From NCBI GenBank assembly GCA_025463565.1, contig JAODAT010000123.1, positions 1 to 43,137 on the forward strand: a stretch of DNA of 43,137 nucleotides, read 5' to 3'. Positions 42,365-43,137 of the stretch are shown piece by piece. The stretch comes from Microbacteriaceae bacterium (GTDB lineage Bacteria; Actinomycetota; Actinomycetes; Actinomycetales; Microbacteriaceae). A program made the translations under genes and the position numbers. The notes under the pieces were generated by a model that was given only the letters and a program-made list of their open reading frames with translations, ran no database searches and was not told where the DNA came from. How positions within the stretch are numbered: position 1 is the first letter of the stretch; every line of letters starts with the position of its first letter.

Positions 42365-42670
42365 TCACGCACGCACAACCCGGGCGAGCGCCGGACGTAC
42401 CTCCAGCACACACTCGAACTCGTTCACGCCGAACTCATAGTCCGGGGCGGCGGTGCGCCACGCTCGCGCAAGGATGTCGGCGACGACATCCGTCGCCTGT
42501 CCCGCCTCAAGGTCGGCGGCTAGTCGTGCCGCGCGTTCCCTGTCTTCCCTCGCGAGAGACTTGAGCTCACGCTCCGCCAGGTCGAGACAAAGACGCTCGT
42601 CGTCGGCGAACGGCCAGTCCGCCGTACGGATCTCGAAGACGTGCTGCGCGAGTGTGAAACGTCGCTTCAT
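42365..42670 (-). CDS. Small charged protein of unknown function
   Basis: 101 residues, helical and charged (LDLAERELKSLAREDRERAA), with few hydrophobic stretches. No family recognised. ATG 42670 is preceded by AGAGGG. It lies 21 bases upstream of the gene at 41966-42343 on the same strand, so the two may form a small operon of unknown purpose. Confidence 0.62.
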   Translation of the reverse strand: MKRRFTLAQHVFEIRTADWPFADDERLCLDLAERELKSLAREDRERAARLAADLEAGQATDVVADILARAWRTAAPDYEFGVNEFECVLEVRPALARVVRA

Positions 42671-42768
42671 CGGTGTGGCCCTCTGCTGGTATCACGATCG
42701 ACCGGGTTCACCGCGCGAGGGCCTGGCGCGGTTGGTCACGAACATTGTGCACAACCATAGCGGGCCGA

Positions 42769-42783
42769 TGTTCCAACGGAACA
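42769..42783. promoter_or_regulatory. Palindrome upstream of the 42365-42670 gene
   Basis: TGTTCC-AAC-GGAACA, 6+3+6 and perfect, about 100 bases before ATG 42670. A second palindrome TTGTGCACAA lies nearer (about 42745). Candidate regulator sites; no cognate is known. Confidence 0.45.
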
Positions 42784-42897
42784 GTCCCCAGAGTTAGGCG
42801 CGCCCACGCGGGGGGGGGTAGAGGCATTGGGGGATCCCTTATCGGGCTCACAGCAAAATAACGGTTTGATAACTAGCGCAGCGTTACCGGACCGTTA

Positions 42898-43019
42898 TAT
42901 AGTTTCAAACAGCAGGAGTTGTTTGCTGTGGCAGCTGCTGCGGAATGTGATTGCAGGACACTCTTGGTGCAAGGGAGAGGGTGAGCTTCAAGCCTCTGAA
43001 GCTCACCCTCAATCCTTTT
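42898..43019 (+). ncRNA. Candidate small RNA, promoter-like box to strong hairpin
   Basis: The 354-base interval 42671-43024 has no convincing gene. A TATAGT box at 42898-42903 (plus strand) is followed by ~100 bases including CAGCA/TGCTG dyads and then a perfect 14-bp terminator-like stem. I could not find a -35 box at normal spacing, so this is speculative. A nine-G run lies at 42810-42818. Confidence 0.3.
42977..43019. terminator. Strong 14-bp hairpin, probable bidirectional terminator
   Basis: Arms GAGGGTGAGCTTCA (42977-42990) and TGAAGCTCACCCTC (42997-43010) with a 6-base loop. CCTTTT follows on the plus strand. On the minus strand it starts 14 bases after the stop of the gene at the right edge, with a weak T-rich tail. 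Confidence 0.75.
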
Positions 43020-43024
43020 AACGA

Positions 43025-43137
43025 CTAGATCTGGTCCAGCTTCGGCAGCACTTCCTTCACGACGCGCGCGGTCCAGGCCGCCGGATCCTCCGTCTTCGCA
43101 CCCATCTTCACCTCGGAGATGCCGAGCTTCGCGTACT
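43025..43137 (-). CDS. 3' end of a gene truncated by the window edge
   Basis: The last 37 codons of a minus-strand gene, ending ARVVKEVLPKLDQI then TAG. The start lies outside the window. The fragment (LGISEVKMGAKTEDPAAWTA upstream of that) resembles the C-terminal helix of TIM-barrel LLM-type oxidoreductases, where a DPxAWxxxxxxxVLPxL pattern is common. That reading is weak, and other families cannot be excluded. Confidence 0.6.
   Translation of the reverse strand, partial: YAKLGISEVKMGAKTEDPAAWTARVVKEVLPKLDQI

Noticed and set aside
42827-43021. 64-codon plus-strand open frame in the right-hand gap
   Set aside because: No ribosome site, unusual composition, and it ends in the terminator-like hairpin.
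1-43137. CRISPR arrays, insertion sequences, prophage genes, toxin-antitoxin or defence modules
   Set aside because: No regular spacer repeats, transposase/integrase motifs, phage genes or defence domains were seen.

Overview
The window is a dense, high-GC actinobacterial chromosome segment. Gene families, order and sequence style point to Microbacteriaceae (Leifsonia/Cryobacterium-like). Supporting features are an aerobic menaquinone chain, haem-ligating cytochrome c maturation genes, a short archaeal-type AspRS, a 32-residue bS22-like ribosomal protein beside a BldC-type regulator and proC, many GTG starts, and many 4-base stop/start overlaps. I see no insertion sequence, prophage, CRISPR array or rRNA operon. 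The genus is inference.

Layout. 1-5.4 kb: GH13 alpha-glucosidase, a membrane-anchored M23 peptidase, an inositol-monophosphatase family enzyme, a maltose-acetyltransferase-like enzyme, tRNA-Tyr and a membrane-anchored lytic transglycosylase. 5.4-8.8 kb: YajQ, cardiolipin synthase and an FprA-like ferredoxin/NADP reductase. 8.8-19.5 kb: a nearly complete menaquinone block (polyprenyl diphosphate synthase, menG, menF, menD, menA, menE, menB, menC) interleaved with a PPK2 polyphosphate kinase and small membrane proteins. menH, a DHNA-CoA thioesterase and menJ are not in the window. 19.5-21 kb: an LLM-class monooxygenase behind a perfect palindromic operator candidate, and a small hexapeptide-repeat protein. 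21-28.6 kb: a mannitol PTS locus. One strand carries orphan EIIB, ptsH (HPr), ptsI (EI), mtlA (EIICB), mtlF (EIIA) and mtlD, and the PRD regulator mtlR is divergent, so general PTS proteins and the mannitol transporter are probably co-expressed. 28.6-33.7 kb: a translationally coupled cytochrome c biogenesis operon (histidine phosphatase, resA/tlpA, ccdA, resB, ccsB) and a DoxX protein. 33.7-39.7 kb: aspS, a HEAT-like protein, an acidic unknown, then proC-arsR-bldC-like-bS22-glutaredoxin-Dabb on the minus strand, and a CDF cation exporter. 39.9-43.1 kb: tadA, upp, a 25-codon apparently leaderless Cys-rich leader ORF ahead of an orphan winged-helix regulator, two unknown genes, a probable small-RNA/terminator region and the 3' end of one more gene.

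The most unusual signals are mostly non-coding. They are the leaderless Cys-rich upstream ORF (41033-41110), a hairpin that could hide the ribosome-binding site of the bldC-like gene, several long inverted repeats placed just after stop codons, and a dispersed repeat family. A related repeat has entered two unrelated coding sequences in the same frame and adds the same peptide, GDPSTGS, to AspRS and to the FprA-like reductase.
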